Below, one piece after another: positions 49,218 to 52,626 of a stretch of DNA of 52,626 nt (positions are counted from its first letter, which is position 1; every line of letters starts with the position of its first letter). The notes beneath the pieces were generated by a model. It was not told the origin of the DNA, made no database searches, and was given only the letters and a program-made list of their open reading frames with translations. A program made the translations under genes and the position numbers. This DNA is from Phycisphaerae bacterium (GTDB lineage: Bacteria > Planctomycetota > Phycisphaerae > UBA1845), in contig JAGVHG010000186.1 in NCBI GenBank assembly GCA_020056715.1, forward strand, positions 1 through 52,626, given 5' to 3'.

Positions 49218-49245
49218 GCCGTCCCTCGCGGGCGGCGTTTTTCTT
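49218..49245 (+). terminator. intrinsic terminator
   Basis: A seven-pair GC-rich stem GCCGTCC/GGGCGGC with loop CTCGC (49218-49236) is followed by GTTTTTCTTT. It lies between the convergent S9 peptidase and GT9 genes and would stop plus-strand transcription. Confidence 0.8.
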
Positions 49246-49249
49246 TGCA

Positions 49250-50236
49250 TCACGGCGCGGCACTATAGTCGGGTGCGACTTTCCGTTGCAACACGGCAAG
49301 GTTGGACATAGCACCTTGCACCCATTCGACGATCGGCTCTGTAGGTTCCGGGAAGCGTATCACGGAACACTGTTGCCCCAGCGGCATCCAGACCCGCGGA
49401 TCGGTGGGTCCGAATAGCGCAATCGTGGACACTCCGGCGAGGGCCGCGATATGGGTCATCCCCGCGTCATTCCCGATGAAGGCGTCGGCCCCGCAAACCA
49501 GGTCCGCCGCAATCTCAACCGACTCTTCATAGAGGACTGGGGCGGTCCGTTCGAGCCGCCACGCGTACTCCGAGCCGAACCGTTCCAGTTCGTCCGGGCC
49601 GATCATCCACGCGGCGAACCAACCTTGTGCTCGTTTCGCGGCAACCAGTCGTTCGAATGCTTCGAGCGGACAGCACTTCGCCAGCCCGCCGCTGCCCGGG
49701 TGGCACAAAATGATCCTGCCGTCGTTTACTCCGATCCGCAAACAAAGATGTTCGTGTAACGCCCGCCGTTCGCGTATCTCAATCCCAGCGATGGACGGCA
49801 CCTCGACAGCCAAGCCACTGTCACGCAATTGCGCCATCCACTGTTGAACGATGTGCGTCGTGAGTCCCGGGGTCGATCGCGGGTCGATGGCGAGGACTTC
49901 GCGGCCCAGCACTTGCGATAAGCGTTGGGAAACGATCTCCGTGCGACCGCCGAGAAAGCTGATCACGCAATCAAAACCGCGTAAGAATCGGGCGGTATGT
50001 TCAGGTAGATCACCAACCGGGTCGTAAAGACAGTGCATACCGATCTCTTCAATGGATCGGGCCTCGTCGATGAATCCGTGCCGCTTAGCCCAATGGACAA
50101 TCGACGACCGCGCCGCGACCGTGACCTGCGGGTTGGCCCACATCCGCTTCAAGCCCGCGACAAGGTGCAGGGAGAGGACACAGTCGCCGAGTGCGCCGGC
50201 GTGAAGGACCAGAAGTCCGGATCGGGATGCGCTCAC
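49250..50236 (-). CDS. family 9 glycosyltransferase (heptosyltransferase-like)
   Basis: 328 aa from a GTG at 50236, which overlaps the stop of mnmA (GTGA), so the two are translationally coupled. The N-terminal domain has LLVLHAGALGDCVLSLHLVAG, and the C-terminal one HPGSGGLAKCCPLEAF and the donor site AFIGNDAGMTHIAALAGVSTIALFGPTDP, as in WaaC/WaaF-like enzymes using ADP-heptose. It is about 20 residues shorter than the GT9 at 27598-28896 and lacks its repeat insertions. Likely role: adding a sugar to the LPS core or another surface lipid. The link to mnmA is probably only transcriptional. Confidence 0.85.
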   Translation of the reverse strand: MSASRSGLLVLHAGALGDCVLSLHLVAGLKRMWANPQVTVAARSSIVHWAKRHGFIDEARSIEEIGMHCLYDPVGDLPEHTARFLRGFDCVISFLGGRTEIVSQRLSQVLGREVLAIDPRSTPGLTTHIVQQWMAQLRDSGLAVEVPSIAGIEIRERRALHEHLCLRIGVNDGRIILCHPGSGGLAKCCPLEAFERLVAAKRAQGWFAAWMIGPDELERFGSEYAWRLERTAPVLYEESVEIAADLVCGADAFIGNDAGMTHIAALAGVSTIALFGPTDPRVWMPLGQQCSVIRFPEPTEPIVEWVQGAMSNLAVLQRKVAPDYSAAP

Positions 50237-51699
50237 ACAATCTGACGCCCGTCGTCCGTAGACGCGTGGTGTAAATCTGAGCGTGGAGCGGAAGCGACAC
50301 GGCCGGGGCTGATCCGCTCGCTTCCGCTCGCGGCTCTGATTGACCCGCTCGTGCCATTCTCGGTGTGTTCGATCCAGGCCCCGCCTAGGACTACGTCGCC
50401 ATCGTAGAACACCACGGCCTGACCCGGCGTGACCGCCCGCTGCGGCTCGTCGAAAACAACTCGAACGCGAACCCCCCTCTTTCCCCCCTTTGCAAGGGGG
50501 AATGCTGGGGGGTCGTCCGGCTGGAGCACATGCACCGTCGCGGGCACGGCGGTGTGCAGATAACGGATCTTCACTTGCGCGGTGAAACTCTCGCCGAGTC
50601 CATCGACGAACAGGTTCGTTCGATCGGCCACGAGCGAATCCCGAAAAAGCGCCGCGTCGTCGCCCACCGTGACGCGGTTGTTGAGCACGTCGAGTCCGGT
50701 CACGTAGATGGGCTTGCCCGCGGCGATGCCCAATCCGCGGCGCTGGCCGACCGTGTACTTTCCAATGCCCTGGTGACGACCAACGATGCGCCCACTCTCA
50801 TCGACCACGTCGCCGTCTACGAACCCATCCGGGCGACGCTCGCGCACCACACGGGCGTAGTTGCGATCGGGCACAAAGCAGATTTCCACCGAGTCGGGCT
50901 TGTCGCGGTTGGGCAGACCGTAGCGGGCCGCGATCTCCCGCACCTGCGGCTTGGTCAACTCCCCGATGGGAAACAGCACCCGATCGAGAATGCTGCGCTG
51001 AAGCCCGAAGAGCACGTACGACTGGTCTTTCTGACGGTCGCATCCGCGCAGCAGCGTGCGACGGCCGCCGCCGACATAGTCGGTGCGCTTTGCGGCGGAC
51101 GGGTCTGTTTGAAGTTCCCCGGCGGCCAATCCGCCCCCACGCAGTGGGCCGCCGCCGACGTAGTCGGTGTGCTTTGCGGCGGACGGGTCTGTTTGAGGGT
51201 CCCCGGCGGACAATCCGCCCCCACGCAGTGGGCCGCCGCCCTCGCCGATCCGCGCATAGTGACCGGTGGCCACGTACTCCGCGCCGACGGCGTCGGCGTA
51301 GTCCATGAGCTTGCCGAATTTCAGCCGGTCATTGCACACCACGCATGGATTGGGCGTCCGGCCACGAGCGTATTCGTCCGCGAAGTAGTCGATGATGCCG
51401 TCGAACTCCTCCTCGAAATTCAGAGCGTAAAACGGAATGCCCAGCATCCCCGCAACGAACCTGGCATCGGCCGCGTCGGAAGCGCTGCAACAACCTTGGT
51501 GAGCACGCGAAGGCACTGGCAACAAGCTGGCAGTGGTACCCGAGACGGCGCCGTTCGCACCAGGGGATTTCTCCTTCGCCCCCACGCGCATGAAAAGCCC
51601 CATCACGTCGTAGCCCTGCTCGACCAACAAGCAGGCCGCGACGCTGGAGTCCACCCCCCCACTCATGGCCACCACGACTTTTCCAGGCTTTCCGCACAT
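50233..51699 (-). CDS. mnmA: tRNA-specific 2-thiouridylase MnmA, with repeat-derived insertions
   Basis: 488 aa from ATG 51699 (frame open to 51798), compared with ~360-380 for the family. It makes 2-thiouridine at U34 of tRNA(Lys,Glu,Gln) using ATP and a persulfide sulfur. Visible are the P-loop SGGVDSS, the catalytic cysteine in NPCVVCNDRLKFG, the KDQSYVLFGL motif, the second cysteine in SVEICFVPDRNYA and GLGIAAGKPIYV. The extra length comes from a duplicated 28-residue unit (GGGPLRGGGLSAGDPQTDPS...) between GHYARIG and KDQSY, from DDPPAFPLAKGGKRG, and from a C-terminal tail SGSERISPGRVAS. The last parallels the GT9 insertion. Whether the insertions reduce activity is unknown; all catalytic motifs are intact. 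GTGA overlap with the downstream GT9. Confidence 0.93.
   Translation of the reverse strand: MCGKPGKVVVAMSGGVDSSVAACLLVEQGYDVMGLFMRVGAKEKSPGANGAVSGTTASLLPVPSRAHQGCCSASDAADARFVAGMLGIPFYALNFEEEFDGIIDYFADEYARGRTPNPCVVCNDRLKFGKLMDYADAVGAEYVATGHYARIGEGGGPLRGGGLSAGDPQTDPSAAKHTDYVGGGPLRGGGLAAGELQTDPSAAKRTDYVGGGRRTLLRGCDRQKDQSYVLFGLQRSILDRVLFPIGELTKPQVREIAARYGLPNRDKPDSVEICFVPDRNYARVVRERRPDGFVDGDVVDESGRIVGRHQGIGKYTVGQRRGLGIAAGKPIYVTGLDVLNNRVTVGDDAALFRDSLVADRTNLFVDGLGESFTAQVKIRYLHTAVPATVHVLQPDDPPAFPLAKGGKRGVRVRVVFDEPQRAVTPGQAVVFYDGDVVLGGAWIEHTENGTSGSIRAASGSERISPGRVASAPRSDLHHASTDDGRQIV
51073..51240. repeat. 84-bp tandem duplication inside mnmA
   Basis: Two copies of an 84-bp unit, 51073-51156 and 51157-51240, differ at only a few bases. 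They encode 28-residue repeats in frame and include GCCGCCGCC runs. The unit begins with GAC(A/G)TAGTCGGTG and ends with GCAGTGGGCCGCCGCC. Confidence 0.85.
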
Positions 51700-52113
51700 C
51701 GAGTTGATTGTAGCGTCTCCCATCGCCGCCGACGAGACCGTCGGGAACGCCCACACCCGCAGACTCCCGCGACGCAAACAGCGAGAATAGCTCGTCAATA
51801 CATAGCAACGTGTGTAGTGTCACTCGTCGTGGGTGGCGCGCACCCAAACCGAGTTGTCATGAACAACCCTGCTCGATAAACAAGAATCTCCCCCATCTGT
51901 CGAGGAGTAGGTCACTGGTGGGAACCAATGGCAAAGGCAGGTGCGAGCACCTACCCTTCCCTGCTGTGTCAGTGGGCATTTATGCGCCGGGTGGTTCGAG
52001 CTGGCGCCCTCAAATCGTAAGGTTCCACGCCGCGGATTTTTGAGACACGGGAGCACGCGGCGCATTTATAAACATTGGAACGCCGTAGGGATACGCGACT
52101 AAAGGCACGGTAC
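51700..52113. other. intergenic region between divergent mnmA and ECF sigma gene
   Basis: This 414-bp stretch has no recognised gene. A small inverted repeat GGGTG-GCGCG-CACCC lies at 51831-51845. An AAAGG at about 52101 may serve as ribosome-binding site for the ATG at 52114. Confidence 0.4.
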
Positions 52114-52626
52114 ATGCTAGAAACATCAGTTGTGTGTCGTCCCACGAAGCTTGTGTCCGAAGATCCGGTAGCTTTGAATAGCGAGGTAGCTGCACCCGTC
52201 GCTCCAATTCGGTTGCAGACCGATCCAGCGGCGTTCACCCTGTTCTACCGCACGTACTATCCGCGGGCGCTGACCTACGCCTTTCGTCGTCTCGGCAACC
52301 GCGAGAACGCTGAGGAAATCGTGGAGCGGGCCTTCGTCAAAATCATGGAGGCCTTTCCTCGCTACCGACCTACTGGTGGTTCCGTTGCGGCGTGGGTCTA
52401 TCGCATCGTTACGAATGAGATCAACTGGCACTTCCGCGCGACCGCGCGCTACAAGAGTGTGCTGATCGAGTTTTTCCGCAGGCGACGCGAATCCGTCCGC
52501 ACGGAGCAAGCCGGGCACGACGGCGCCGCCGATTTCGAGCAGGTTCGGCGGGCGCTGAGCCTGCTGCCCGCGAAATACGCGGCGGTACTTTCGCTTCGGT
52601 ACTTTGAACAAATCGCCAACACGGAG
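52114..52626 (+). CDS. ECF-type sigma70 factor, truncated by window end
   Basis: The frame is open from ATG 52114 to the edge (171 codons seen). Region 2 is AAFTLFYRTYYPRALTYAFRRL, NRENAEEIVERAFVKIMEAF and VAAWVYRIVTNEINW; region 4 begins with VRRALSLLPAKYAAVLSLRYF. These are signatures of ECF sigma factors, which recruit RNA polymerase to special promoters after release from an anti-sigma factor. The first ~35 residues are an unusual extension. The partner anti-sigma gene would lie outside the window. The rseP protease in the window could be relevant if the partner is a membrane protein; that is speculation. Confidence 0.85.
   Translation, partial: MLETSVVCRPTKLVSEDPVALNSEVAAPVAPIRLQTDPAAFTLFYRTYYPRALTYAFRRLGNRENAEEIVERAFVKIMEAFPRYRPTGGSVAAWVYRIVTNEINWHFRATARYKSVLIEFFRRRRESVRTEQAGHDGAADFEQVRRALSLLPAKYAAVLSLRYFEQIANTE

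Overview
The window looks like chromosomal DNA of a Planctomycetota bacterium, probably Phycisphaerae-like. The evidence is a high-GC genome; repeated membrane proteins with a C-x2-CGY...CPxCG zinc ribbon; a secreted protein with calcium-binding DxDGDG repeats and Cys-rich GACC...PNPC modules; planctomycete-style tyrosine recombinase remnants with a GKLYYFG N-terminus; and a Gram-negative style lipid A/core glycosylation operon. This assignment is inference from family resemblance; there is no 16S rRNA gene in the window.

Layout. 1-1.9 kb: a tRNA-Arg(UCU) with a decayed tyrosine recombinase on each side, i.e. an old integration site. 2-5 kb: a dolichol-phosphate-mannose-synthase-like glycosyltransferase overlapping an acyl-CoA thioesterase, then a membrane zinc-ribbon protein. 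5.1-10 kb: the conserved stress/stationary-phase operon prkA-yhbH-spoVR on the minus strand, with a sigma70-type promoter. 10.3-16.2 kb: ThiD2-ThiE, a small zinc-ribbon protein and a very large three-module amidohydrolase. 16.6-22.8 kb: a sugar-nucleotide epimerase, a radical SAM enzyme, secreted proteins, a degenerate ketosynthase, a cluster of palindromes and a VapBC-like pair whose toxin carries an in-frame TAG. 23-29 kb: a PAS-GAF-REC signalling protein, then a tightly overlapping operon (GT9, WaaP-like kinase, GT4, plsY) for envelope lipid/LPS-core synthesis. 29-36 kb: a second multi-ribbon membrane protein, a PepSY-like secreted protein, an M20 dipeptidase, and dxr-rseP. 36.5-40.6 kb: an accessory surface-protein region with tandem paralogs and decayed Cys-rich remnants. 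40.9-44 kb: core genes rpmH (45 aa), rpsA and a primary-type sigma factor that seems to start at AUC. 44.3-47 kb: a FixJ-type regulator, a HAMP-like membrane protein and an internally deleted IS4-type element with both terminal inverted repeats. 47-52.6 kb: an S9 peptidase lipoprotein behind an operator/attenuator-like leader, mnmA overlapping a second GT9 gene, and a truncated ECF sigma factor at the window edge.

The strongest cross-cutting signal is repeat biology. Small hairpins with variable, co-varying stems and a constant CC(T/G)TGA loop recur; one supplies the stop codon of a response regulator. Several short-unit repeats have entered conserved enzymes in frame (GT9 heptosyltransferase, MnmA, ketosynthase) and lengthened the proteins at loops and termini. 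No CRISPR array, prophage or defence island was found. The most unusual single observations are the AUC start of the sigma factor, the three-module amidohydrolase with only one recognisable metal site, and the repeat family just described.
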